From NCBI RefSeq assembly GCF_008001235.1, contig NZ_CP040751.1:1657001-1721000 (forward strand): DNA of 64,000 bases. Reading direction: 5' to 3'. Numbering within the stretch: position 1 is the stretch's first letter; the number at the start of each line of letters is the position of its first letter. Below the pieces are notes generated by a model, which ran no database searches, was not told the DNA's origin, and worked only from the letters and a program-made list of their open reading frames with translations. A program made the translations under genes and the position numbers. The stretch is from Salidesulfovibrio onnuriiensis. Its GTDB lineage: Bacteria > Desulfobacterota > Desulfovibrionia > Desulfovibrionales > Desulfovibrionaceae. Of the stretch, positions 34,873 through 46,806 are shown one piece after another.

Positions 34873-35241
34873 GTAACCTCCGCTAGCTGTGACGATTTCA
34901 GGTCTGTTTTTTTATAGGGTATTGACTTTTCTGTCATTGCCCTCTAATAACTCCGCCGGAAGACGTATAAATGCACCAAAATCGCATTTTTTTCAACGAA
35001 TAGTGGCGAAAAAGCAAAAAAACGTCTTGTTTTTTGCTGATCGAACATCGATCCCTTCCTGCTCCTCGCCGCGTTCGTGGTGTCCCATATTCAAGCCCAT
35101 AACGGTCGACCCGCCATAGTACCGGTATTGGTTCGTGTGCTCAAGCACGCGCCATATCCCGTGGTCGTCCGTACGTTTTCCGCCCGTCTTCGAACCCCGG
35201 GGGCGGGTCCTGTTCAACCCAAAACGAGGGGGTAATAACAC
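34873..35241. other. 369-bp divergent intergenic region
   Basis: No gene is seen. A sigma-70-like pair TTGACT-N17-TAATAA (34922-34950) points right toward the DUF819 gene, ~290 bp away. TACCGGTA is a short palindrome near 35119. The first half is AT-rich with several A and T runs. Confidence 0.4.
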
Positions 35242-36405
35242 ATGAACGATATCCTGATCACTTCCGATTACGGCGTGTTCACGGTTCTTGCGGGCGTCTG
35301 CGCCTTTTTCTTTTTCCTGGCCCGCAGGACCTGCTGGAAAATTTTCGACTACCTGCCGCCGCTCCTGTGGATTTATCTCACTCCCATGCTGCTTTCCAAC
35401 GCCGGAGTCATCCCGCATTCCAACCCGGTCTACGGCACCATGAAGGTCTACCTCATTCCCATGTTCCTGACCATCATGCTTTTGGACGTGAACGTGCGCG
35501 CCGCGTTTTCCTCCATGGGCCGCGTGGTGGCGGTCATGCTCTTCGGCAGCGTGGGCGTGGTCGTGGGGGCCGTGGTCAGCTACAGCCTGTTCAAGGGCCT
35601 GATGGGCCCCGAGATCTGGAAGGCCTTCGGCACCCTGGCCGGTTCCTGGATCGGCGGCACGGGCAACATGGCCGCCGTGGCCGGGGCCGTGGACATTTCC
35701 AAGGCCGATATGGGCCTGGCCGTGCTGGCGGACAACGTCATCTACGTGGTCTGGCTGCCGCTGCTGCTGACCTCGCGCAACTGGGGAAAGTGGTTTAACA
35801 AGTTCACCGGAGTCACGGAAGAGCACTTCGAGCGCATGAAGGAACTGGCCGAAAGCCTGGGCAACAAGAGCAAGGAAGTGGCCATGCACCACGTGCTCTA
35901 TCTCGTGTTCCTGGGCCTGCTGGTCATGACCGCCGCCAAGGTGGTGGCCCCGTACATGCCGCAGCTGGAGCCCGTGTTCAACACCTCCACCTGGACCGTG
36001 CTCCTGGTTTCCACCTTCGCGCTGCTGCTTTCCCAGACTCCGGCCCGCACGATCCCGGGCTCCCAGCCCATCTCCATGGCCCTGGTCTATCTGTTCGTGG
36101 CCCGTATGGGCGCGACCAGTTCCCTGGAAGGCCTGGCCCAGGCTCCCTGGTTCATCCTGGCCGCCTTCCTGTGGATCGTCATTCACGGCGCTTTTTGCCT
36201 GCTGGGTGCGCGCATCTTCAAGCTGGACGTTTCCAGCGCGGCCATCTGCTCGGCGGCCAATATCGGCGGCGCAGCCTCCGCACCGGTGGTGGCCGCGTTC
36301 CACGACGAACGCCTGGTGCCCCTGGCCGTGCTCATGGCGCTCATCGGCTATGCCGTGGGCACCTACCTGGCATTCGGTGCGGCCCAGCTCTGCTCCATGA
36401 TCTAG
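35242..36405 (+). CDS. DUF819 family membrane protein
   Basis: A 387-residue integral membrane protein with about ten helices. It matches the DUF819 (YjcL-like) family with GTLAGSWIGGTGNMAAVAGA and SSAAICSAANIGGAASAPVV, the two glycine/asparagine-rich re-entrant-like motifs. Function unknown; it may be a transporter for a substrate processed by the divergent M20 peptidase. A GAGGGGG ribosome site precedes the ATG. Confidence 0.87.
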   Translation: MNDILITSDYGVFTVLAGVCAFFFFLARRTCWKIFDYLPPLLWIYLTPMLLSNAGVIPHSNPVYGTMKVYLIPMFLTIMLLDVNVRAAFSSMGRVVAVMLFGSVGVVVGAVVSYSLFKGLMGPEIWKAFGTLAGSWIGGTGNMAAVAGAVDISKADMGLAVLADNVIYVVWLPLLLTSRNWGKWFNKFTGVTEEHFERMKELAESLGNKSKEVAMHHVLYLVFLGLLVMTAAKVVAPYMPQLEPVFNTSTWTVLLVSTFALLLSQTPARTIPGSQPISMALVYLFVARMGATSSLEGLAQAPWFILAAFLWIVIHGAFCLLGARIFKLDVSSAAICSAANIGGAASAPVVAAFHDERLVPLAVLMALIGYAVGTYLAFGAAQLCSMI

Positions 36406-36446
36406 CGGGCCGCCGAAGAACGGCAAGCCGCTTCATCAACGTAAAG

Positions 36447-36482
36447 ACAAGGCCGGTTCCCGTGGGGACCGGCCTTTACTTT
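36447..36482. terminator. Terminator between DUF819 and phosphoesterase genes
   Basis: AAGGCCGGT and ACCGGCCTTT pair around a 10-base loop; it overlaps the last bases of the convergent phosphoesterase gene. Confidence 0.7.
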
Positions 36483-37660
36483 TCGCGTCTGAGGGTGATG
36501 AGGGTGATCTCGGGCGGTGCGCCCAACCGCAGGGGCGGGCCCCAGTAGCCCGTGCCCTTGTTCACGTAGAGCTTGGTGCCGTCCACGTCGTGCAGGCCCC
36601 TCACATAGGGCTGGAAGCAGCGGATGACCTCGGTCCAGGGGAAGAACTGGCCCCCGTGGGTGTGGCCGGAAAGCTGGATGTCGTAGCCCGCCTTGCTGGC
36701 CTGAAAGACCGACTTGGGCTGGTGGGCCAGCAGGATGGAGACATCGTGCTCGGGCGCGCCCTCCCTGGCCTTGGCCGGGCTGGAAACATGAGAGGGCTTC
36801 ATGCGATAGGCCTTGAAGTCCGGCACCCCGGCCAGCAGGATTCTGCCATCCCCCTTTTGCACCAGCACGTGTTCGTTGACCAGCGGCTTCATGCCGATTC
36901 CCGCAATGGTCTCGAGCCAGGAATCCACTCCCGAGTAGTACTCGTGGTTGCCGGTGACGAAGTATTTGCCGTAGGGCGCGCGCAGGTCCTCAAAGGGCTT
37001 CACGTCCGGGTGCAGCCACAGGGCGTGGCCGTCGATCATGTCGCCGGTGTGCACGATCATGTCCGGCTTCAGGTCGTTGACCATTTTCACGCAGCGGGCG
37101 ATCCAGTCGCCCTTGATGGTGGGGCCCACATGGGTGTCCGAGAGTTGGACTATGGTGAAGCCGTCCAGGTCCGCGGGCAGATTTTTGATCGCCATGTCCA
37201 CCCGCACGATGTCGGGCATGCGCCGGGCCTCGTGAATGGAATAGGCCGTGAGCGGCACTGCGGCCGTGAGGATCACGGCGTTGGAAACATTGACCAGGAA
37301 TCGGCGGCGCGAAGGGTCCGGCCCCTTGAAGAATATCTTGCGCTGGTTCGGGCGCACCCTGCGGAAGAGCCCCAGGAACCAGCGCAGCAGGAGCAGGCCG
37401 TCGCGGGCCAGGGACAGGACAATGACAAAGGAGATGAAGCCCAGGGTCACGAAGCCGACCCAGTCCACCGCGTCCAGCAGGGCCGGGTTGTGGCCGTTGG
37501 CCCGGATGAACCAGGTCACGCGCTGGCCCAGGATGACAGCCGCCAGCAGCAGCCACAGCAAAAGACGCTTTCTCGGGCTCAGGGGCAGGGGCGAGATGAT
37601 CCGCCATCCGAGATAGCCGATGATGCATGCTGAGACTGACAGGACGATCAGTAGCCACAT
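36476..37660 (-). CDS. Membrane-anchored metallophosphoesterase
   Basis: A 394-residue protein with three to four N-terminal membrane helices (~1-150) and a calcineurin-like phosphoesterase domain. All metal motifs are present: QLSDTHVGP, HTGDMIDGH, GNHEYYSG and SGHTHGGQFFP. Overall it resembles YaeI/YkuE-type enzymes, some of which cleave UDP-diacylglucosamine-like or phospholipid substrates. The active domain should face the periplasm or cytoplasm depending on helix number, which I cannot fix. Confidence 0.88.
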   Translation of the reverse strand: MWLLIVLSVSACIIGYLGWRIISPLPLSPRKRLLLWLLLAAVILGQRVTWFIRANGHNPALLDAVDWVGFVTLGFISFVIVLSLARDGLLLLRWFLGLFRRVRPNQRKIFFKGPDPSRRRFLVNVSNAVILTAAVPLTAYSIHEARRMPDIVRVDMAIKNLPADLDGFTIVQLSDTHVGPTIKGDWIARCVKMVNDLKPDMIVHTGDMIDGHALWLHPDVKPFEDLRAPYGKYFVTGNHEYYSGVDSWLETIAGIGMKPLVNEHVLVQKGDGRILLAGVPDFKAYRMKPSHVSSPAKAREGAPEHDVSILLAHQPKSVFQASKAGYDIQLSGHTHGGQFFPWTEVIRCFQPYVRGLHDVDGTKLYVNKGTGYWGPPLRLGAPPEITLITLRREK

Positions 37661-37799
37661 ATCCGTGACGCTCCATATTCGGTTTTACAGTATTGTGAAC
37701 TAAAATGACCAATGATGCAACAGGGTTGGATTACACGCCTTGTTTCGCGCCGCGAAAGGAGGAATTTGTAACGCTCGGGAATCGTATGTCTTTTTCTTA

Positions 37800-37814
37800 A
37801 CTATTTGAAATAGT
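37800..37814. promoter_or_regulatory. 15-bp perfect palindrome, operator candidate
   Basis: ACTATTT-G-AAATAGT in the AT-rich divergent gap between the phosphoesterase and hydrolase genes. The symmetry is exact over seven bases on each side. No regulator gene lies next to it. Confidence 0.4.
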
Positions 37815-37953
37815 AAAAATTTTATTTTTGGGTAAAGCATTGAAATGCGGCCTGCCGATATGGTGTTTTTTCGCGCCGGGGCTGGCGCCATGCGGGTGCG
37901 GGTGCTATAAAAACGGGAACCATGCTTCGTTCATCAAACCCGAGGGAAAGACC

Positions 37954-41162
<3,209 letters not shown>

Positions 41163-41169
41163 CACGGCC

Positions 41170-41353
41170 GCCGATAAGGGCCCGTCTACTGTGTTGCCTC
41201 AAGAAAGCCAGCTCCTCACGTATTGCTACATACGCTGCGGGCTGGTTTTCTTTCGCGCCGTGTTTAGCCGGATTCGACTTGCACGAAGTGAAAGGAGAAG
41301 ACGGCTGAACAGCCAGGGTTGCAAGGGGATTATCCCCTTGCCCGCCGGAGGCA
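41170..41353 (+). repeat. Dispersed intergenic repeat, copy B
   Basis: Inverted counterpart of 7238-7458. Block 2 is 41170-41259 and block 1 is 41316-41353, separated by 56 unrelated bases. The long hairpin AAAGCCAGC...GGGCTGGTTTT with inner CGTATTG...CATACG is kept, with compensating and loop changes. It again lies right after a gene end (MOT1 transporter) and between convergent genes. Such conserved blocks with variable spacers suggest a family of mobile-like or RNA-structural extragenic elements. Confidence 0.75.
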
Positions 41354-41357
41354 AAAT

Positions 41358-41390
41358 AATAGCCGGAGCGTGGAAAACACTCCGGCTATT
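41358..41390. terminator. Hairpin terminator between repeat B and the TPR gene
   Basis: AATAGCCGGAG and CTCCGGCTATT pair perfectly over 11 bp with an 11-base loop. On the minus strand it is followed by ATTTTG, serving the TPR gene. Confidence 0.65.
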
Positions 41391-41410
41391 GTCGTCGAAA
41401 AAGGAACAGC

Positions 41411-42145
41411 TTAAGCCGTCAATCGTTCACAGTGCTTGAGAAACTTCTGCGCTTCCACGAAGGAGGGGTTGAGATCCAGGGCGGACTTGAGCGACTTGAT
41501 GGCGCCGTCCTGGTCGCCGCGCTCGTAATGCACGCGGGCCAGGTTGAAATAGAGGTTCTCGTCCCGGTTGGTGAATTCCAGGGCCTTGTTGTAGTAGCGG
41601 ATGGACTCGTCGTACATGCCGTTCTTGCGCAGGCTGATGCCGAACTCGTTGAAGCGTTTGCGCTGCTCCACCACAAAGACCTCGTCGATGCTCAGCAGGG
41701 TGTCGATGACCTTTTTGAGCTTGTCGAATTCCTGCTGCTCGGCGTAGACCTTGCCGAGGCCCATGTTGGCCGCCACGTTGAGCTCGTCGATCATGAGCGC
41801 CTTGAGGAACTGGCGCTCGGCCTCGTCCAGTTCGCCGTTTTCAAAGGCCTGCTGCCCCTTCCTGACCTTGCGGGCCAGGGATTCCAGGGCGGGCACCGTG
41901 TTCATGCGGTAATAGGCCGGCTCAGGAGTGTACTGGGGCAGGAAGCTGTTTTTCTTGATCACGCTCTTGATGCCCGACGGCACATGATACTGGTTGAGCG
42001 GCTGCACCTCGAAATCTTCGGGCGTGAGGATGCGCACATACCAGTAGGTGATGTTGTCGTGAGTTTTCTTGGTCCCCCCGGCACCGATCTCTTCCTCTTT
42101 TCTCAAGGAAAAAACGCCGAGAATCTGCGGAAATTCCTGCACCAT
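41411..42145 (-). CDS. Tetratricopeptide repeat protein
   Basis: A 244-residue soluble protein with an N-terminal segment of ~80 residues (PEDFEVQPLNQYHVPSGIKS) and then about four TPR units from residue ~90 to the end (ENLYFNLARVHYERGDQDGA). No signal peptide. TPRs make it a protein-interaction scaffold; the partner is unknown. Desulfovibrio genomes often carry such stand-alone TPR proteins. It has its own terminator downstream. Confidence 0.8.
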   Translation of the reverse strand: MVQEFPQILGVFSLRKEEEIGAGGTKKTHDNITYWYVRILTPEDFEVQPLNQYHVPSGIKSVIKKNSFLPQYTPEPAYYRMNTVPALESLARKVRKGQQAFENGELDEAERQFLKALMIDELNVAANMGLGKVYAEQQEFDKLKKVIDTLLSIDEVFVVEQRKRFNEFGISLRKNGMYDESIRYYNKALEFTNRDENLYFNLARVHYERGDQDGAIKSLKSALDLNPSFVEAQKFLKHCERLTA

Positions 42146-42294
42146 GCCTCCCTGTGTCTCGCTGCTGCGAATGCGTTCGCGCGAAAAGCGCTCATTCCTG
42201 GCTAAACAATAATGGCTCCCAAAAGATAAGGCAACCGGAAGGCTTTTATATTCTTATATGAATGTTTTAGATCGTTGTAAAAACGAAGGAATTG

Positions 42295-42441
42295 TCAGGC
42301 CAGAACAAAGCGGTAGACCAGCCGTTCGTAACATCCGCTCATGGTGCGGGCCGCACCACAGGAGAACCCCCAGTCGCGCAATCGGCAATAGACATGCAGG
42401 GGATTCAGATGATGCTGGATGTGTGACTTGAAACGGCTCAT
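42295..42441 (-). CDS. Small conserved-looking protein of 48 residues
   Basis: An uninterrupted 48-codon gene beginning MSRFKSHIQHHLNPLHVYC and ending YERLVYRFVLA. The AAGGAAGGTGG ribosome site lies five bases upstream of ATG 42441, which is stronger than most in the window. It is basic and rich in Arg, His and Tyr, with three cysteines, one in a WGFSCGAA stretch. It follows the MFS gene by 62 bp. Function unknown. Confidence 0.7.
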   Translation of the reverse strand: MSRFKSHIQHHLNPLHVYCRLRDWGFSCGAARTMSGCYERLVYRFVLA

Positions 42442-42503
42442 GGTCCACCTTCCTTGGTTATCTTATCGGTTCTCCAGGGGTGGAACATTAGGTTCGGCGG
42501 GGG

Positions 42504-43658
42504 CTACTTGATGGCCAGGACCGCCAGGAGGAATATGGCCGCGGCGCAGGCCAGGCCCGTCAGGAAGACCGCCTCCAGGCCGAACAGGGCGTAGACCCCG
42601 CCCATGACCATGGGGGCCACGGTCTGGGACAGGCGCAGGAGCATGCCGTTGGCGGCCATGAACGCGCCGCGCTGCTCCATGGGCGCTATGGAGGTGAGCA
42701 TGGTCATGACCGTGGGAATGTTGAGCCCCTGGGCGATGCCGAAGCAGGTCACGGGCAGGATGGTGGACCAGAACCCCGGCATGTTGGGCACGCCGATCAT
42801 GCACAGGGCGTAGAAGACGGCCCCGGCGGCCAGCAGGGTTCTCTGGCCGAACTTGTCCGCCAGCCTGCCGAGCTGGAACGAGGCCAGCGCGGTCATGAGC
42901 GAGGCGGCCAGGAAGATCATGCCGATGGTGGCCGGGGAGGAGTGGAAACGCTGGTCCAGCAGGATGGGCAGATAGGTGACGATGGGGCCGTAGAGAATGA
43001 TGAAGGTCAGGAACGTGGTGGCGAAGAGCGTCAGTGCGCGGCGGGTGCGCATCTGGCGAAAGGCGGCCTTCATGTAGTCGGCCAGGGCTTCCTTGTTTTT
43101 GGGTTCGGGCGTTTCCAGGCCCATCATGATCACCACGCCCAGCGGGATGGCCAGGAGCGGGAGCAGGAAGGGCCAGTTCCAGCCGAGCATGGCCAGGGCG
43201 CCGCCCAGCGCCGGGAAAAAGGCCGTGCCCATGGACAGCACCGCGGCGTTGTAGCCCATGGCCGCGCCCCGGTCCCTGCCCGAATAGAGGTCGCCGATGA
43301 TGGTGCCGTAGAGAACGCCCAGCGGGGCCGCGCCCATGCCCTGGATGAAGCGCAGGGCCAGCAGGGTTTCGATGCTGCGGGCGAAGAAACACAGGAAGCC
43401 TGCCACACCGAACAGGAACAGGGAAGGAATGAGCACCTTCTTGCGGCCCACGCGGTCGGCCAGGATGCCCACCACGGGAGAAAGCAGGACGCCCGGCAGG
43501 GTGAAGACGGAGATGGCGAGCCCGATGGTGGAGGGCGTGAAGCGGAGCCCCTCCATGATGTCCGGCAGGGCCGGGATGATGCTGGAGACGCCCAGGATGG
43601 CCATGAGCGTTACGCCGAACACGTACTGGAGATTTCTGTCGAGGTAGAGCTTGGGCAC
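42504..43658 (-). CDS. MFS transporter
   Basis: A 384-residue major facilitator with 12 predicted helices. The family A motif is GILADRVGRKKVLI between helices 2 and 3, and LGRLADKFGQRTLL is its second-half counterpart. The sequence resembles drug-efflux (DHA1) members; substrate unknown. It is 38 bp after proB on the same strand and may be read through from it. Confidence 0.85.
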   Translation of the reverse strand: MPKLYLDRNLQYVFGVTLMAILGVSSIIPALPDIMEGLRFTPSTIGLAISVFTLPGVLLSPVVGILADRVGRKKVLIPSLFLFGVAGFLCFFARSIETLLALRFIQGMGAAPLGVLYGTIIGDLYSGRDRGAAMGYNAAVLSMGTAFFPALGGALAMLGWNWPFLLPLLAIPLGVVIMMGLETPEPKNKEALADYMKAAFRQMRTRRALTLFATTFLTFIILYGPIVTYLPILLDQRFHSSPATIGMIFLAASLMTALASFQLGRLADKFGQRTLLAAGAVFYALCMIGVPNMPGFWSTILPVTCFGIAQGLNIPTVMTMLTSIAPMEQRGAFMAANGMLLRLSQTVAPMVMGGVYALFGLEAVFLTGLACAAAIFLLAVLAIK

Positions 43659-43695
43659 CGTGTTCCCTGTGCGTGTTCGTGTTGCCCGCGGCGGC

Positions 43696-44862
43696 CTACA
43701 TGGCCGCGTCGATCAATAGATTGTCGCGGTGGATGGCCTCTTCGAAGATGACCGGGCCGAGAATTTTTTCGATCTCCGGGGTGCGCTTGCCCCGGATGCT
43801 TTCCAGTTCGGTGGAGGCGTAGTTGGACAGGCCGACCCCGAGGGTTGTGCCGTCCAGGGCCTTGATGCGCACTAGGGCCCCTCGGTCGAAGCAGCCCTCC
43901 ACGGAGCTGATGCCCGCGGGCAGCAGGCTCTTGCCCTTGGAGGAGAGCGCCTTGGCCGCGCCTGCGTCCACCAGGACCGAACCGCTGGGGTCGTCGTGGT
44001 AGGCCAGCCAGAATTTCTTGCTGGAAACCGTGCGTTCCTCGGGCAGCACAAAGGTGCCCCTGGTCTCGTCCTCAAAGGCCTGTTCTATGGAGAATTCGCC
44101 CTTGCCCGAGACGATGAGGGTGGGCACGCCCAGTTGCGCGGCCCTGCGTGCGGCGCGCATCTTGGAATACATGCCCCCCGAGCCCACGGCGGTCTTTCCG
44201 TCGCACATGGCGTCGATGTCTATGGACGCGATGTTGTCGATGAGCGGCAGGCAGGCGGCGTCCGGATGCTCGTCCGGGTTCTTGTCGAACACGCCGTTGG
44301 CCGAGGTCAGGTTGATGAACAGGTCCGCGCCGATGAGTCCCACGGCCATGGCGGCCAGGGTGTCGTTGTCGCCGAACTGGAGTTCCTTGACCGACACGGT
44401 GTCGTTTTCGTTGATGATGGGAATGACGCCCCAGTCCAGGAGCTGTTCCAGGGTGTTGCGGGCGTTGAGAAAGCGTTCGCGTTCGCGCAGGCCGTCGCGG
44501 GTGAGCAGGATTTGGGCCGTGGCCTTGCCGAACCAGCCGAAGGCCTCGTCGTAATCGTGCATGAGCCGGCCCTGGCCGATGGCCGAGGCGGCCTGCCGCG
44601 CGGGCAGGTCCGAGATGCCCCGGGCCACGTCCGCGCCCAGGGTTTCGGTGATGCGGGTCCGGCCTGCCGTCACCGCGCCCGAGGAAACCAGCACCACGCC
44701 CATGCCCTTGTCGTGCAGCCGCGAGAGCTGCCCGGCCAGGCGGATGATGGTTTCGCGGTTGACGCCGTTTTGGGTGGTCAGCACTGCGCTTCCCACCTTG
44801 ACCACAACCCGTTTGGCCCTGGCCAGCAGTCCCTTGCGGGGATTAGTCGCTTTCTTGCCCAT
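43696..44862 (-). CDS. proB: Glutamate 5-kinase
   Basis: A 388-residue kinase for the first step of proline synthesis. The amino-acid kinase domain has VVKVGSAVLT, VSSGAVTAG and VIPIINENDTVSV with FGDNDTLAAMAVGLI; a PUA domain occupies the C-terminal ~75 residues (GALVRIKALDGTTLGVGLSN). Its start overlaps the end of obgE by 20 bp, a common Desulfovibrio arrangement of L21-L27-Obg-ProB. Confidence 0.95.
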   Translation of the reverse strand: MGKKATNPRKGLLARAKRVVVKVGSAVLTTQNGVNRETIIRLAGQLSRLHDKGMGVVLVSSGAVTAGRTRITETLGADVARGISDLPARQAASAIGQGRLMHDYDEAFGWFGKATAQILLTRDGLRERERFLNARNTLEQLLDWGVIPIINENDTVSVKELQFGDNDTLAAMAVGLIGADLFINLTSANGVFDKNPDEHPDAACLPLIDNIASIDIDAMCDGKTAVGSGGMYSKMRAARRAAQLGVPTLIVSGKGEFSIEQAFEDETRGTFVLPEERTVSSKKFWLAYHDDPSGSVLVDAGAAKALSSKGKSLLPAGISSVEGCFDRGALVRIKALDGTTLGVGLSNYASTELESIRGKRTPEIEKILGPVIFEEAIHRDNLLIDAAM

Positions 44863-45901
44863 CGGCTTCCGCTTCCTGTTCGGCTGCGTTCATTTCGCGG
44901 AGCTGCTTCCACATGACGTCGAGCAGCGGTTCCACGCCGTCTCCGTTGAGTGCGGAGATGAAATATACCTGTTCGCCTTCGCACTTGGCCTTGATGTCGT
45001 CAAGTTCCTCGGGCGAGAGCGTGTCTATTTTATTGATGACCTTGATCTGAGCCTTGGCCGCCATTTCCGGGTTGAAGCGCTCCAGTTCCTCGTTGAGCAT
45101 GTTGTAGCCGTCCAGCGGATCCTCGCGGTTGAGGTCGTCGGCGGCCAGGATGTGCACCAGGAATCGGGTGCGCTCCACGTGCTTGAGGAAGGTGTGTCCC
45201 AGTCCCGCGCCTTCGCTTGCGCCCTCGATGAGGCCGGGGATGTCCGCGATGACCATGCGCTCGAAGTTGTCGGCCTCCACCACGCCCAGGTTGGGCACCA
45301 GGGTGGTGAAGGGATAGGCCGCGATCTTGGGCCGCGCCGCGGAGACCTGGGTGATGAAGGTGGACTTGCCCGCATTGGGCAGGCCCAGCAGCCCCACGTC
45401 GGCCAGGACCTTGAGCTCCAGGCGGAGCACCTTTTCCTGGCCCGGGAAGCCTTCCTCTGCGTAGCGGGGCGTGCGGTTCACGGAAGACTTGAAGTGGATG
45501 TTGCCGCGTCCGCCGTCGCCGCCCTGGCAGATGATCATTTCGACGCCGTCGCGGACCAGGTCGGCCACCAGCTTTTCGGAGCGGTTGCCTTCCTCGTCCT
45601 CGGTCACCTCGTAGATCAGGGTGCCCACGGGCAGGTCGATGTACAGGTCGTCGGCGGCCTTGCCGTACTTGTCCCGGCCCATGCCGGGCTGGCCGTTGCG
45701 GGCCGCATAGCGCCGCTTGAGCCTGAAATCGTAGAGGGTCACCAAACGGTTGGAAGCGCGCAGGATGACGTCGCCCCCCTTGCCGCCGTCGCCGCCGTCC
45801 GGGCCGCCCTTGGGCCTGTTGGCTTCGCGCCTCAGGGATGCGCAGCCGTTGCCGCCCTTTCCTGATTGGACGGTTATGGTCGCTTCGTCTACAAATCGCA
45901 T
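44843..45901 (-). CDS. obgE: Obg family GTPase
   Basis: A 352-residue ribosome-assembly GTPase. The glycine-rich OBG domain (1-158) includes TVQSGKGGNGCASLRREANR and GPDGGDGGKGGDVIL. The G domain has GLPNAGKST (G1), the switch regions with DIPGLIEGA, and NKID (G4). A short acidic tail ends EQEAEADGQESD. The start is ATG 45901 with GGAGG upstream; a GTG-type extension to 45919 lacks support. It follows rpmA after an internal terminator-like hairpin. Confidence 0.95.
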   Translation of the reverse strand: MRFVDEATITVQSGKGGNGCASLRREANRPKGGPDGGDGGKGGDVILRASNRLVTLYDFRLKRRYAARNGQPGMGRDKYGKAADDLYIDLPVGTLIYEVTEDEEGNRSEKLVADLVRDGVEMIICQGGDGGRGNIHFKSSVNRTPRYAEEGFPGQEKVLRLELKVLADVGLLGLPNAGKSTFITQVSAARPKIAAYPFTTLVPNLGVVEADNFERMVIADIPGLIEGASEGAGLGHTFLKHVERTRFLVHILAADDLNREDPLDGYNMLNEELERFNPEMAAKAQIKVINKIDTLSPEELDDIKAKCEGEQVYFISALNGDGVEPLLDVMWKQLREMNAAEQEAEADGQESD

Positions 45902-45985
45902 GCTGCCTCCGGCGTACAAAACGCCTGAACGTAGATTTGCCGAGTCATACCGCAGTTGCGCGGCATGGTCCAGAACGCACGAAAA

Positions 45986-46011
45986 GGGCAGAAGGCATGC
46001 GCCTTCTGCCC
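45986..46011 (-). terminator. Terminator/attenuator between rpmA and obgE
   Basis: GGGCAGAAGGC and GCCTTCTGCCC form a perfect 11-bp stem around a four-base loop; on the minus strand CTTTTCG follows. It may let ribosomal protein genes be expressed above obgE-proB. Confidence 0.75.
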
Positions 46012-46034
46012 TCGGAAAATTTCGTCGCGTGTGC

Positions 46035-46304
46035 CTAGGCTTCGGCCGGGACGATGCTCACGCGGGTCTTGACCACGCGTTTGCGGGTGTACTTTTCGTA
46101 CTTGACGACACCGTCCACCAGAGCGAACAGGGTGTAGTCCTTGCCCATGCCGACGTTTTCGCCGGGATGGATTTTCGTGCCGAGCTGACGCACGAGAATG
46201 TTGCCGGCCAGAACTTCCTGACCGCCGTAACGCTTGACGCCACGCCGTTGTCCGGCACTGTCGCGTCCGTTCCTTGAACTACCACCAGCTTTCTTATGAG
46301 CCAT
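46035..46304 (-). CDS. rpmA: 50S ribosomal protein L27
   Basis: An 89-residue protein with the standard bL27 start [20 protein letters not shown] and the core [20 protein letters not shown]. It sits near the peptidyl-transferase centre. Nineteen bases separate it from rplU, so the two are an operon. Confidence 0.97.
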   Translation of the reverse strand: MAHKKAGGSSRNGRDSAGQRRGVKRYGGQEVLAGNILVRQLGTKIHPGENVGMGKDYTLFALVDGVVKYEKYTRKRVVKTRVSIVPAEA

Positions 46305-46323
46305 GATATCCTCCTATCAGGCC

Positions 46324-46635
46324 CTAGGCCTTGATGGATTTGACTTTCAGTTGAGTGTAGTCGTGACGATGACCCTGGGTCTTGCGGGCGTCTTTCTTGG
46401 GCAGCTTGTGGAAGACGATGACTTTCTTGCCACGGGTGTGCCCCAGCACTTCGCATTCGACCTGTGCGCCATCGACATAGGGAGCGCCGACCTTGGTGTC
46501 GCCGTCCTTGTCGACCAGAAGGACCTTGTCCAGAGCCAGCTTGTCGCCGGCTTCGACCTTCAGAAGATCTACATTAAATTCAAGACCTTCTTCAACGCGA
46601 TACTGCTTACCGCCGGTCTCGATGATTGCAAACAT
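46324..46635 (-). CDS. rplU: 50S ribosomal protein L21
   Basis: A 103-residue bL21 protein (MFAIIETGGKQYRVEEG, ending KRHDYTQLK-type HRHDYTQLKVKSIKA). ATG 46635 has GGAGG eight bases upstream and gives the normal length; in-frame upstream sequence is leader. A TTGACT box lies on the minus strand ~75 bp upstream in the gap to the next gene. Confidence 0.97.
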   Translation of the reverse strand: MFAIIETGGKQYRVEEGLEFNVDLLKVEAGDKLALDKVLLVDKDGDTKVGAPYVDGAQVECEVLGHTRGKKVIVFHKLPKKDARKTQGHRHDYTQLKVKSIKA

Positions 46636-46749
46636 TATGAATACCTCCGTTCGTAAGAGGCCGCAAGCTAGCCGCAACTGGGGTGTTTAGTCAAGGGTCT
46701 GGAGCAATTTTTTGCATGTTTTTTGAAACACCCCCTCTGGCGGCGGGGA

Positions 46750-46778
46750 TTGTTGATTTGTATCCGATTCTCTATTAA
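46750..46778 (+). promoter_or_regulatory. Sigma-70-like promoter of the small lipoprotein
   Basis: TTGTTG, a 17-base spacer and TATTAA lie 28 bases upstream of the lipoprotein ATG. Confidence 0.45.
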
Positions 46779-46806
46779 ATGCCTCCGGATATTTAGGAGG
46801 AATTCT

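Noticed and set aside
34889..35119. Open frame in the DUF819 upstream region
   Set aside because: It has no ribosome site and a composition unlike real genes; the region reads as a promoter area.
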